Source: Allorhizocola rhizosphaerae
Lineage (GTDB): Bacteria > Actinomycetota > Actinomycetes > Mycobacteriales > Micromonosporaceae
Assembly: GCF_003426775.1 (NCBI RefSeq)
Contig: NZ_QJUG01000028.1
Location: 1 to 52,353, forward strand
DNA length: 52,353 bases
Direction of reading: 5' to 3'
The position numbers were made by a program, and so were the translations under genes. This document shows positions 17,138-25,567 of the stretch, one piece after another (position 1 is the first letter of the stretch; the number at the start of each line of letters is the position of its first letter). Below the pieces are notes generated by a model, which saw only the letters and a list, made by a program, of their open reading frames with translations, made no database searches and was not told the origin of the DNA.

Positions 17138-18555
17138 TTAGATTGCGAAAACTGGTGTTATTAGGGGTGCTCGTGGCGATGCTGGCGACCCCGGCCGCGG
17201 TGCAGGCCGCGCCCGCCGTGCAGTTCACCAACCCGCTGATCGCGCAGCGGGCCGACCCGCACATCTGGAAACACACGGACGGGTACTACTACTTCACCGC
17301 GACCGTGCCCGCGTACGACCGCATCATCATGCGGCGTTCGACCACGCTGCAGGGGCTCGCGACCGCGGCCGAGCAGACGATCTGGACCAAGCACGCGAGC
17401 GGTGAGATGGGCGCGCACATCTGGGCGCCGGAAATCCACCACATCAACGGGAAGTGGTACATCTACTTCGCGGCCGGCCGGTCCAACGACATCTGGCGGA
17501 TCCGGATGTATGTGCTGGAGAACTCCAGCGCCAACCCGATGAGCGGCACGTGGGTGGAGCGGGGCCGGATCGTGACCCCGCTGGACACGTTCTCGTTGGA
17601 CGCCACGACATTTGAACACAACGGGGTGCGGTATCTCGCGTGGGCGCAAAACGACGGGGTGAACTCGGGGACGAGTCTCTACATCGCGCGTATGAGCAGC
17701 CCGTGGACTATCACCGGTACACCCGTGAAAATCTCTTCGCCCACATACGCCTGGGAACGGCGGGGGCACAACGTCAACGAGGGCCCGGCGGTCATCAAGC
17801 GCAATGGGCGCATCTTCATGGCGTTCTCCGCCAGTGCCACGGATGCGAACTACTGCGTCGGGCTGCTGACGGCATCGGAGTCGGCCAACCTGCTGTCGGC
17901 GTCGTCGTGGGTTAAGACCTCCACGCCGGTGTTCGCCAGCAACGCCAACACGAGTCAGTATGGCCCCGGGCACAACTCGTTCACAGTGTCGGAGGACGGG
18001 CAGAGCGACATCATCGTCTACCACGACCGGTCCTATCGCGACATCTCCGGTGACCCGTTGAACGATCCCAACCGGCGCACGCGGCTGCAGAAGCTGTACT
18101 GGAACGCCGACGGCACGCCAAACTTCGGCATCCCGGTTGCGGACGGCATCACCCCGGTACGGCTGCGCTCGCACAACCTGAGCACGAGCTACATCCGGCA
18201 CTACGACTATCGCGCGCGGGTGGAGGCCAACGTGACCCTGCTGGCCGACTCGCAGTTCCGGATCGTGCCGGGCTTGGCGGGCAGCGGGACCGTGTCGCTG
18301 GAGTCGGCCAACTTCCCCGGATATTTTCTGCGGCACAAGAACTTCGAGCTGTGGGTGGAGCGCAATGACGGTTCGTCGGTGTTCCGGTCGGACGCTTCGT
18401 TCTTCCGCAGGGCGGGGCTTGCCGACTCGGCGGGCGTGTCGTTCGAGTCCTACAACTTCGCGGGGCGTTACCTCCGGCATTCCAGCTCGCTGCTGTACGT
18501 GCAGGCGGTGAGCACGGCGAGCGACCGGTCGGACGCTACGTATCACCTGGAGTAA
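17134..18555 (+). CDS. Secreted GH43 exo-alpha-1,5-L-arabinofuranosidase with AbfB (CBM42) domain
   Basis: Start GTG 17134 overlaps the preceding stop (GTGA), giving 473 residues; TTG 17143 is an alternative. A signal peptide ends near VQAAPA. The catalytic domain (residues ~30-330) shows QRADPHIWKH, FSLDATTFEHNG and VNEGPAVIKRNGR, containing the three GH43 acidic positions. The order and phrasing resemble Streptomyces Araf43A, an exo-1,5-arabinofuranosidase. Residues ~340-473 are an AbfB/CBM42 arabinose-binding trefoil (LRSHNLSTSYIRHY, ESANFPGYFLRH, ESYNFAGRYLRH). It should act on linear arabinan together with the upstream enzyme. Confidence 0.92.
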   Translation: MIRLRKLVLLGVLVAMLATPAAVQAAPAVQFTNPLIAQRADPHIWKHTDGYYYFTATVPAYDRIIMRRSTTLQGLATAAEQTIWTKHASGEMGAHIWAPEIHHINGKWYIYFAAGRSNDIWRIRMYVLENSSANPMSGTWVERGRIVTPLDTFSLDATTFEHNGVRYLAWAQNDGVNSGTSLYIARMSSPWTITGTPVKISSPTYAWERRGHNVNEGPAVIKRNGRIFMAFSASATDANYCVGLLTASESANLLSASSWVKTSTPVFASNANTSQYGPGHNSFTVSEDGQSDIIVYHDRSYRDISGDPLNDPNRRTRLQKLYWNADGTPNFGIPVADGITPVRLRSHNLSTSYIRHYDYRARVEANVTLLADSQFRIVPGLAGSGTVSLESANFPGYFLRHKNFELWVERNDGSSVFRSDASFFRRAGLADSAGVSFESYNFAGRYLRHSSSLLYVQAVSTASDRSDATYHLE

Positions 18556-18608
18556 TTGACATACGGCGATCTGATGTTCATGCTGGTCTGATATTGAAAC
18601 CTTTCAAG
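18556..18608 (+). promoter_or_regulatory. Promoter and second-type LacI operator before the arabinanase/PL11 operon
   Basis: TTGACA (18556-18561) and CATGCT (18579-18584) are 17 nt apart. TTGAAACCTTTCAAG at 18594-18608 is a near-perfect palindrome just downstream of the expected transcription start. It matches the motif found before the second lacI-type gene (23769-23784) and the operon at 25568, and differs from the TGTTARCGYTCACA motif used upstream. Confidence 0.6.
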
Positions 18609-18626
18609 TCCCAGAAAGGATTCATC

Positions 18627-19967
18627 GTGAGACGACTAGTGGGCACTGTCGCCTGCGGGATTCTCGTTCTCGTGGCGGCACCGGCTTATGCCGCGCCGGT
18701 CCGCCACGAGGCCGAGAACGCCGCGTGCGATGGGCTGATCGAGTCCAACCACACAGGGTTCTCCGGAACCGGTTTCTGCAACGCCAACAACGCCGTGGGT
18801 GCGGCCGTCACCTTCACCGTCAACGCATCCGATGCGGGCACGGCCACGTTGGGCATCCGCTATGCCAACGGCACGACGGCCGACCGGCCGGCGACCGTGA
18901 ACGGAACGGCGGTCAGCTTTCCAGGCACCGGCGCCTGGACGACCTGGGCCACCAGGACGCTGACACTACAGGTAAACGCCGGGTCAAACACGATCCGGCT
19001 CGCGCCGACGACCGTCAGCGGGCTGCCTAACATCGATTACCTCGATTTTGAGGTGGGGGGTACGCCGCCCGGCGACTACCCGAATCCGATGCCGGTCACC
19101 GGTTCGATCGGCGCGCACGACCCCGCCGTGGTGAAGCGGCCCAACGGCAGCTACCTGCTGGCGGTAACGGGGAACAACCTGCCCTTGAAGACCTCCACGA
19201 ACCGCACGTCGTGGAGCAATGCGGGGGTGGTCTGGCCGAACGGCGCGCCGTGGACGACGGCCTACACGGGTGGGTCCGCGAACCTTTGGGCGCCGGATCT
19301 GTCGTTCCATAATGGACAGTACTATCTGTACTATTCGGCCTCCACGTTCCGTTCGCAACGCTCGGCGATCTTCCTGGCGACCAGCCCGACCGGCGCGTCC
19401 GGAAGCTGGACCAACCAGGGTCTGATCATCGAGAGCAGCACGTCGGTCAACTACAACGCCATCGACCCCAACCTGGTGGTGGACGCCTCGGGGCAGTGGT
19501 GGCTGACGTTCGGCTCATTCTGGACCGGCATCAAGCAGATCCGGCTCGACCCGTCCACGGGCCGGCGGTCCACAACGGACACCGTGGTGCGGGCGGTCTC
19601 TCAGCGGACCACCGCGAGCGGCGCGGTCGAGGCGCCGACGGTCTATCAGCGCGGCGGTTACTACTACCTGTTCGTGTCGTTCGACCGTTGCTGTCAGGGC
19701 GCGTCGAGCACCTATCGGGTGATGGTCGGCCGATCGACGGGGGTCAACGGCCCGTACGCCGACCGCAACGGCGTGGCCATGACATCCGGTGGCGGCACAC
19801 AGATCCTGGCCGGGCACGGCTCCGTCCACGGGCCCGGACATCAGGCGGTGCTCAACGACAACGGCACCGAATTCCTGTTCTACCACTATTACGCGGACAA
19901 CGGGGCGTCGTTCCTCGGCATCAACAGGCTCGGATGGGATGCCGCGGGCTGGCCCTATGTCTACTAG
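18627..19967 (+). CDS. Secreted CBM35-GH43 endo-1,5-alpha-L-arabinanase
   Basis: GTG 18627 behind AGAAAGGA gives 446 residues with a short signal peptide (ends YAAPVRHEAE). Residues ~20-140 are a CBM35-like module (HEAENA opening, FCNANNAVGA, NIDYLDFEV). Residues ~150-446 are a GH43 catalytic domain with IGAHDPAVVKR (Asp base), NYNAIDPNLVVD, AVEAPTVYQRGG (Glu acid) and GHGSVHGPGH, the last typical of endo-arabinanases. It cuts internal arabinan bonds to make oligosaccharides for the exo-acting enzymes. It is coupled to the rhamnogalacturonan lyase 12 nt downstream, which carries a closely similar CBM35. Confidence 0.92.
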   Translation: MRRLVGTVACGILVLVAAPAYAAPVRHEAENAACDGLIESNHTGFSGTGFCNANNAVGAAVTFTVNASDAGTATLGIRYANGTTADRPATVNGTAVSFPGTGAWTTWATRTLTLQVNAGSNTIRLAPTTVSGLPNIDYLDFEVGGTPPGDYPNPMPVTGSIGAHDPAVVKRPNGSYLLAVTGNNLPLKTSTNRTSWSNAGVVWPNGAPWTTAYTGGSANLWAPDLSFHNGQYYLYYSASTFRSQRSAIFLATSPTGASGSWTNQGLIIESSTSVNYNAIDPNLVVDASGQWWLTFGSFWTGIKQIRLDPSTGRRSTTDTVVRAVSQRTTASGAVEAPTVYQRGGYYYLFVSFDRCCQGASSTYRVMVGRSTGVNGPYADRNGVAMTSGGGTQILAGHGSVHGPGHQAVLNDNGTEFLFYHYYADNGASFLGINRLGWDAAGWPYVY

Positions 19968-19979
19968 GAAGGATCGCAC

Positions 19980-22166
19980 ATGAGACGACGCTTGGCGGGC
20001 GCTGCCGCCTGCGCGATGCTCGTGCTCGTGGCGGGTCCGGTGTATGCCGCTCCCACCCGCTACGAGGCCGAAAGTGCAACGTGCGATGGCACTATCGATT
20101 CCAATCATGCGGGATTCTCGGGTACCGGATTCTGCAATGGCAACAACGCGGTAGGCGCGGCGCTGACTTTTACGGTCAACGCCTCGGCTGCGGGGTCGGC
20201 GACGCTGGGGATCCGTTATGCCAACGGAACCACCACCGATCGGCCGGCGACGGTCAACGGGACCGCGGTCGGCTTCCCGGGCACCGGGGGCTGGACGACG
20301 TGGGTCACCAACACGGTGACGTTGCAGGTGACCGCGGGAAGCAACACCATCACGATCTCACCGACGACGGCGAGCGGCCTGGCTAACATCGACTATCTCG
20401 ATTTCGAGGTGGGTACCGTGCAGCCGCCCGCCGGCAAGCAGATGGAGGACTTGAACCGGGGCCTGATCTCCCTACGCTCAGGCAACGGCAACTTCGTGTC
20501 CTGGCGGATGCTGGGCACCGAACCGTCCTCGGTGTCGTATCGGCTGTATCGGGGTTCGACGCTGGTGGCCACGCAGTCGCACACCAACTTCTACGACAAC
20601 GGCGCCGCGGCTGGTTCCGCCTACACGGTGCGCGCGGTCGTCAACGGCGTGGAGGGCCCGGCGTCGGAGCCCGCGCTGCAGATCGGCTCCAGCGGCTATC
20701 TGGACGTGCCGATCCAGGTGCCCGCGGCCGGGCCGGACTACACATACTCGGCCAACGACGCGAGCGTCGGTGACATGGACGGCGACGGCCAGTACGAGAT
20801 CGTGGTCAAGTGGGACCCGTCCAACGCGAGGGACAACTCGCAGGCGGGCGTGACCGGCAACGTGTACGTCGACGCCTACCGGCTCAACGGGCAAAGGTTG
20901 TGGCGCATCGACCTCGGGCGCAACATCCGGGCGGGCGCGCACTACACGCAGTTCCAGGTGTACGACTACGACGGCGACGGGCGGGCCGAGGTGGCCATGA
21001 AGACCGCCGACGCCACGGTGTCGGGCACGGGTCAGGTCATCGGCAACGGGTCGGCGAACCATCGCAACGCCGATGGTTACATTCTGACCGGGCCGGAATA
21101 TCTGACCATGTTCGACGGGTTGACCGGGGCGATCCGCTCGACGGTCAATTACGTGCCGGCGCGGGGGAATGTGGCGTCGTGGGGCGACTCGTATGGCAAC
21201 CGGGTCGACCGGTTCCTCGCGGCAACCGCCTATGTGGACGGTCAGCGGCCGTCGCTGATCATGGCGCGTGGATACTACACGCGTGCGGTGATCGCGGCGT
21301 GGGACTTCCGCAACGGGACTCTCACGCAGCGCTGGGTCTACGACTCGGGCAACAGCGGCGGCGCGTATGGGCAGGGCAACCACAACCTGTCGGTGGCCGA
21401 TGTGGACAACGATGGGCGCGACGAGATCATCTACGGGGCGGCGACCATCAACGACAACGGAAGTCTGTTGTACAGCACCGGTTTGGGTCACGGCGACGCC
21501 ATGCACGTGAGCGACTTCGTGCCGTCGCGTGCCGGGCAGGAGGTGTGGACCATCCACGAGTCGGGCAGTTCGCCAGGTGCCGACCTGCACGACGCGCGGA
21601 CCGGTCAGGTCATCTTCCAGCGGCCGAACAACGGTGGCTCGGAAGGACCCGGGCGGGGCGTCGCGGGCGACATCTACGCGGGCAACGCGGGCGCCGAGTT
21701 CTGGGGTGCCGGAACCAACATGGGCAACCTCTACAACGCTTCGGGCGGCTCGGTCGGGCGCAACCCGTCGTCGGCCAACTTCGTGATCTGGTGGGACGCC
21801 GATCCGGTACGCGAATTGCTGGATCAGACCCGGATCGACAAATACGGTACGGGTGGCGACACCCGCCTGCTGACCGGCTCCGGGGTGGCCTCCAACAACG
21901 GGACCAAGGCCACACCCGCGCTGTCGGGTGACATCTTCGGCGACTGGCGCGAGGAGGTCATCTGGCGCACGACCGACAGCCGGGCGTTGCGCATCTACAC
22001 GACGCCGACCCCGACCACGACGCGGATCTTCACGCTGGCCCACGACCCGCAGTACCGGGTCGCGTTGGCGTGGCAGAACACGGCGTACAACCAGCCGCCG
22101 CACCCGAGCTTCTTCATCGGTAACGGGATGAGCACACCGCCTCAGCCCCACATCTACGTGCGGTAG
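19980..22166 (+). CDS. Secreted CBM35-PL11 rhamnogalacturonan lyase
   Basis: The 728-residue protein has a signal peptide (residues 1-22), a CBM35 module nearly matching the one in the upstream arabinanase, then a family PL11 lyase from about residue 145. PL11 hallmarks include DLNRGLISLRSGNGNFVSWR, the calcium-binding blades DMDGDGQYEIV, DYDGDGRAEVAMKTAD and DVDNDGRDEIIYGAA, GLGHGDAMHVSDF, and the end segment YRVALAWQNTAYNQPPHPSF. It is related to Bacillus YesW/YesX, which cleave the rhamnose-galacturonate backbone by beta-elimination. The start is ATG 19980 after AGGAAGGA. Confidence 0.95.
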   Translation: MRRRLAGAAACAMLVLVAGPVYAAPTRYEAESATCDGTIDSNHAGFSGTGFCNGNNAVGAALTFTVNASAAGSATLGIRYANGTTTDRPATVNGTAVGFPGTGGWTTWVTNTVTLQVTAGSNTITISPTTASGLANIDYLDFEVGTVQPPAGKQMEDLNRGLISLRSGNGNFVSWRMLGTEPSSVSYRLYRGSTLVATQSHTNFYDNGAAAGSAYTVRAVVNGVEGPASEPALQIGSSGYLDVPIQVPAAGPDYTYSANDASVGDMDGDGQYEIVVKWDPSNARDNSQAGVTGNVYVDAYRLNGQRLWRIDLGRNIRAGAHYTQFQVYDYDGDGRAEVAMKTADATVSGTGQVIGNGSANHRNADGYILTGPEYLTMFDGLTGAIRSTVNYVPARGNVASWGDSYGNRVDRFLAATAYVDGQRPSLIMARGYYTRAVIAAWDFRNGTLTQRWVYDSGNSGGAYGQGNHNLSVADVDNDGRDEIIYGAATINDNGSLLYSTGLGHGDAMHVSDFVPSRAGQEVWTIHESGSSPGADLHDARTGQVIFQRPNNGGSEGPGRGVAGDIYAGNAGAEFWGAGTNMGNLYNASGGSVGRNPSSANFVIWWDADPVRELLDQTRIDKYGTGGDTRLLTGSGVASNNGTKATPALSGDIFGDWREEVIWRTTDSRALRIYTTPTPTTTRIFTLAHDPQYRVALAWQNTAYNQPPHPSFFIGNGMSTPPQPHIYVR

Positions 22167-22178
22167 CTCGGGATCGGT

Positions 22179-22220
22179 TGTCAGGGGTGGTGAGCACCCG
22201 GTGTGTTCACCACCCCGACA
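22179..22220 (+). terminator. Terminator hairpin after the PL11 gene
   Basis: A 10-bp perfect stem, GGGGTGGTGA (22184-22193) with TCACCACCCC (22207-22216), is extended by TGTC/GACA after one bulged base. It begins 12 nt after the lyase stop and would end the arabinanase-lyase transcript. Confidence 0.7.
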
Positions 22221-22262
22221 CGGGAGATGGTTGACAAGTAGAAGACGTTCGATTTTCCTTGA

Positions 22263-22667
22263 ATGATGCCTGTCAACTTATTGCGCAGGGTCGCGATCGC
22301 GCTGGCAAGCGTCGCCACGGTGATTGTGATGAGTGCAGCCCCGGCGGCGGCGACCGAGGGCTGGTTCGTCCACAGCGGCGGCTATCCCGGCGACGTCTTC
22401 GGCGACATGCCGTGCCTCGACAAGGGCGCCGAGCTCAAGGCCAAAGGCGAGATCCAGGACTACTACTGCCGCGTCAACGACGACAACGGCCTGTGGGACC
22501 TGTGGGTCATCCAGGGCACGTGGGTCTTCCACAGTCGCCACGGCGATCTTTGGGACTGTGACGCAGTGGGCTACGCGCAGGTGACGGCGGGCAACGCGTA
22601 CACCTACGACTGCCGCCTCATCAAGACGCCCACCTGGTACTTCGATTTGTATCTTATCCTCACGTGA
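22263..22667 (+). CDS. Small secreted Cys-containing protein of unknown function
   Basis: The 134-residue product has a clear signal peptide ending near PAAATEGW. The mature protein of about 100 residues has four cysteines (PCLDKG, YYCRV, WDCDAV, YDCRL), is rich in Trp, Tyr and Asp, and ends LYLILT. It could form two disulfides. No family is recognised. It lies alone between the PL11 terminator and a convergent lacI-type gene. Tandem ATGs at 22263 and 22266 leave the exact start open. Confidence 0.7.
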   Translation: MMPVNLLRRVAIALASVATVIVMSAAPAAATEGWFVHSGGYPGDVFGDMPCLDKGAELKAKGEIQDYYCRVNDDNGLWDLWVIQGTWVFHSRHGDLWDCDAVGYAQVTAGNAYTYDCRLIKTPTWYFDLYLILT

Positions 22668-22738
22668 CCCCGGCGCCCGGCCGGTCTTGGCCCACGGAGG
22701 CCGGCGATGCACGGGCACGAGAATCGTGAGAGTCGAGC

Positions 22739-23749
22739 TCAACGCGCGCTCGAGTCGCGTACCACCAATTCGGGCTCGAACACGACCTGCCGGTGCCGAT
22801 GGTTTTCGCCATCATTGATTTCGCCGTAGAGCAGCTCGGCGGCCGTGCGCCCGAGCAGCTCGCGCGGCTGGGCCACGGACGACAGCGGCACGGCCGCGGC
22901 GGCCGCGTATTCGATGTCGTCGTATCCGACGATCGCCACATCACCGGGCACGGCCAGCCCGCGCCGGGTCATCTCCTGCAGCACGCCCAGCGCGAGCAGA
23001 TCGTTGGCGCAGAACACGGCCGTGGGCCTGCGGCCGGCCGGCAGATCGGCGATCTTCTCGCCCGCCATGCGCCCAAAAGCGGTCGTCAGAGCGGGCATCT
23101 CCAGCACACTGAGCTTGACGTCACGGCGTTCGGCGGCGACCGCGGCCGCACCGGCGTGCCGGTCGGCCACCTGGGCGATGGATGTGGGCCCGCCGACGAA
23201 GGCGATGAGCCGGTGCCCGGTCTCGATCAGGTGGGTGACCGCGAGCCGCCCGCCGAGCACGTCGTCGACCGCGACCGAGCATCGGTTGCGCGTGCGCGAT
23301 CCCCGGTCCACGAGCACCACCGGTATCCCGTTGCGGATCAGCTGTTCGAGCCGCTCGTTTGACCCGTTGTCCACCGGCGTGATCAGGATCCCGCGCACCC
23401 GTTGCTCTTCCAACTGGTCGAGATGCCGCCGCTCACGCACGGGGTTTTCGTCGCTGTTGCAGACGATCACCATGGCGCCGGAGTTGTCGAGCGCCGCCTC
23501 GGCGCCGCGCACCACGTCCGTGAAGAACGGGTTGGCGACGTCGAGGACGACGACCGCGACGGTGCGGCTCTGCCCGGCCCGCAGTTGCCTGGCCGAGTCA
23601 TTGCGCACATATCCAAGTGTGGTTATCGCGTCGAGCACCCGCTGTCTGGTCGCGGGCGCCACCAGATCCGGCCGGTTGAGCACGTTGCTCACGGTGCCGA
23701 TGGACACCCCGGCCCGGCGGGCAACCTCCTTGATGCTGCTGGTTGCCAT
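22739..23749 (-). CDS. LacI-family transcriptional regulator (rhamnogalacturonan/rhamnose regulon candidate)
   Basis: The 336-residue regulator begins with a classical LacI helix-turn-helix (IKEVARRAGVSIGTVSNVLN), followed by a sugar-binding core ending VAIVGYDDIEYAAAAAVPLS. The palindrome CTTGAAACGTGTCAAG lies 20-35 bases upstream of its start, suggesting autoregulation. Close variants precede the arabinanase-PL11 operon, the FG-GAP protein gene and the binding-protein operon, which outlines its probable regulon. A rhamnose or RG-disaccharide ligand is an inference from those genes. Confidence 0.93.
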   Translation of the reverse strand: MATSSIKEVARRAGVSIGTVSNVLNRPDLVAPATRQRVLDAITTLGYVRNDSARQLRAGQSRTVAVVVLDVANPFFTDVVRGAEAALDNSGAMVIVCNSDENPVRERRHLDQLEEQRVRGILITPVDNGSNERLEQLIRNGIPVVLVDRGSRTRNRCSVAVDDVLGGRLAVTHLIETGHRLIAFVGGPTSIAQVADRHAGAAAVAAERRDVKLSVLEMPALTTAFGRMAGEKIADLPAGRRPTAVFCANDLLALGVLQEMTRRGLAVPGDVAIVGYDDIEYAAAAAVPLSSVAQPRELLGRTAAELLYGEINDGENHRHRQVVFEPELVVRDSSAR

Positions 23750-23768
23750 GCGAGAACGATATTCGACC

Positions 23769-23784
23769 CTTGAAACGTGTCAAG
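23769..23784 (-). promoter_or_regulatory. LacI autoregulatory operator
   Basis: CTTGAAACGTGTCAAG, a near-perfect palindrome, lies 20 nt upstream of the lacI-type start and between it and the FG-GAP gene. It shares the TTGAAAC and TCAAG arms with 18594-18608. Confidence 0.65.
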
Positions 23785-23792
23785 GACGAGGG

Positions 23793-25370
23793 TCATCTCG
23801 TGCCGAACACCGACACCTCCGCGATTTTGCCTGCGCCGATCGGCTTGACGCGGACATAACGCCCGAGCCCGGTGAACTCGACGCGGCCCGCTCTGCCCTG
23901 TGCGGCCTGGATCCACTCATGCCCGTCCATGGAGGTCTGCACCAGGAACCGGCCCGACGCCGTCACCCCGGTCAGCTCACGGATGCGCCCCAGATCGACG
24001 ACCGTCCACGGGCCGTGCCGCCGCGAGGTCCCGTTGAACTCCAGGGGGATCTCCTCGGCCGTGTAGCGCGTGTAGTTGTACAGCTTCTTGGACTGCGGCA
24101 GCGGCCGGCCGGTCACCTTGGCCGCCAGGTCGCACGGACCGCTGGCATACACATACACCGCCTGACCCATGACATAGGTGAGCACCTCTGTCCGGTCGTC
24201 GCCGCAGATGTCGCCGCGGATCATGCGCCCGTCCACCGGGAACGTGGCCACCCGGTTGCCGTGCCCGTCCCAGATGCCGGCGATGACACCGCACCCGCGG
24301 TTCCACGAAAGCAGGTGATCGCCGTATTTGCCGTCCCAGTTGTGCAGCGGCTCCACCACCGAGCCCCAGCAGCCGACGCTGTTTCGCTGCTCCTTCCACA
24401 GCAGCTCGCCGGTTGACGACACGACATACATCGCGTCCTTGCCCGCGGCGGAGGTCCGGTTGACCCGGTCGAGCCCCGCGACCTCAAGGCCCGGCAGGTC
24501 GGGGCGGAAGTCGCCGAGGCCGACCTGCTGCGCTTCGACCGCGTCGAGGTTGCGCCAGAGAAGATTTCCATTTGAGCGGTACACATTCGTGCTGTCGCCG
24601 CCCCGGCCGGCCCCGCCGAACAGGATGTCCTCGTGCCCGTCACCGTCCAGGTCGCCCACGCCGAGGGAGTCGGGATGGTCGGCCATGTCGGCGGTCCACA
24701 GGCGCACGCCGTCCGGCGTCAGGAAGTCGTAGCCACCCACGAGCTCCTGCCGCCCGTCGTCGTCGAAGTCGTGCGGGTATGGCCGGTGCCCGGTCACGCC
24801 CCGGTGCGTCCACAGTAGACGGCCCTGGTCGTCGACCGCCCACATCTGGTTGTACCGGTCCTTGAGCAGGATGTCCTGCGGTGTGGGCGTGCCGCGGAAG
24901 TTCGCGATGACGATGGTGTCGTGCGCCTGCGGGTGTGGCAGCGCGAACGAGCGCACGAACCCGCCGGTCCGCCCGTCGAACACGCGGAACTCGTTGTCCA
25001 TCACGGCAAGGATGTCGTTGTCGCCGTCGGCGTCGAGGTCGTAGATCTCGGCCGGGATGTCGGTGCCGTTGTTGGTCACGCGCGGGTCGGGCGTGCCGAT
25101 CTGCCAAAGCATCTGGCCGGTCCCGATGTCGTACGCGGTGAGCGCCTGGGTCTGGCGTCCGATGAACCGGTCGTCCGCCGAATAGGTCGGCTGCATGAGC
25201 ACGAGGTCCAAGCGCCCGTCTCCGGTGACGTCGCCGAGTAGCGCGCGGGCGCCGGTGCCCGCCGCGCTGGTGTCGAAGCTTGTGACAAGCTGGGGTTCAA
25301 GCGATGGTGAAGGGGCAGGAGCGACAACGAACGTCGCTACGAGCCCGGCCAGCGCGAGGTGTTGGATCAT
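23793..25370 (-). CDS. Secreted FG-GAP/VCBS propeller protein with C-terminal F5/8C-like domain
   Basis: The 525-residue protein has a signal peptide (residues 1-20), then a beta-propeller with calcium-type motifs DVTGDGRLDLV, DLDADGDNDIL, DFDDDGRQELV and DLDGDGHEDIL across residues ~40-390. The last ~95 residues resemble a discoidin/F5/8C or CBM32 module (VVDLGRIRELTGV, SMDGHEWIQA, GRYVRVKP). The propeller recalls the PL11 lyase fold, but PL11 signature segments are absent and no catalytic residues can be assigned. Its position behind an RG-type LacI operator suggests a role in binding or cleaving pectic glycans. ATG 25370 is preceded by AAGGTGG. Confidence 0.8.
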   Translation of the reverse strand: MIQHLALAGLVATFVVAPAPSPSLEPQLVTSFDTSAAGTGARALLGDVTGDGRLDLVLMQPTYSADDRFIGRQTQALTAYDIGTGQMLWQIGTPDPRVTNNGTDIPAEIYDLDADGDNDILAVMDNEFRVFDGRTGGFVRSFALPHPQAHDTIVIANFRGTPTPQDILLKDRYNQMWAVDDQGRLLWTHRGVTGHRPYPHDFDDDGRQELVGGYDFLTPDGVRLWTADMADHPDSLGVGDLDGDGHEDILFGGAGRGGDSTNVYRSNGNLLWRNLDAVEAQQVGLGDFRPDLPGLEVAGLDRVNRTSAAGKDAMYVVSSTGELLWKEQRNSVGCWGSVVEPLHNWDGKYGDHLLSWNRGCGVIAGIWDGHGNRVATFPVDGRMIRGDICGDDRTEVLTYVMGQAVYVYASGPCDLAAKVTGRPLPQSKKLYNYTRYTAEEIPLEFNGTSRRHGPWTVVDLGRIRELTGVTASGRFLVQTSMDGHEWIQAAQGRAGRVEFTGLGRYVRVKPIGAGKIAEVSVFGTR

Positions 25371-25377
25371 GGCCCAC

Positions 25378-25394
25378 CTTCAAGAACGTTTCAA
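25378..25394 (-). promoter_or_regulatory. LacI-type operator upstream of the FG-GAP gene
   Basis: On the minus strand the site reads TTGAAACGTTCTTGAAG; the TTGAAACGTT half matches the RG-type motif and the second half is degenerate. It lies 8 nt upstream of the FG-GAP start. A looser palindrome GTTCAACGGTTGAAA overlaps it at 25390-25404. Confidence 0.5.
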
Positions 25395-25496
25395 CCGTTG
25401 AACTACTTCACAAAGCGGCTGGTATTGACGTTCGTTCCGGGCATCGTGTCACGCCCCGATCGTCAGCGGCAAACGTCCTGCTCGTTAACGGTGCTC

Positions 25497-25559
25497 TTGA
25501 CAGCCATCAGCGGCGGGCATACGTTCGCACTTCAAAGCGGCTGGTCGAATCGTTTCAAG
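25497..25559 (+). promoter_or_regulatory. Promoter and LacI-type operator for the RG oligosaccharide operon
   Basis: TTGACA (25497-25502) and TACGTT (25520-25525) are exactly 17 nt apart. TCGAATCGTTTCAAG at 25545-25559 matches the RG-type LacI motif and lies just downstream of the predicted transcription start, 8 nt before the coding start. Confidence 0.6.
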
Positions 25560-25567
25560 GAGAGGGC

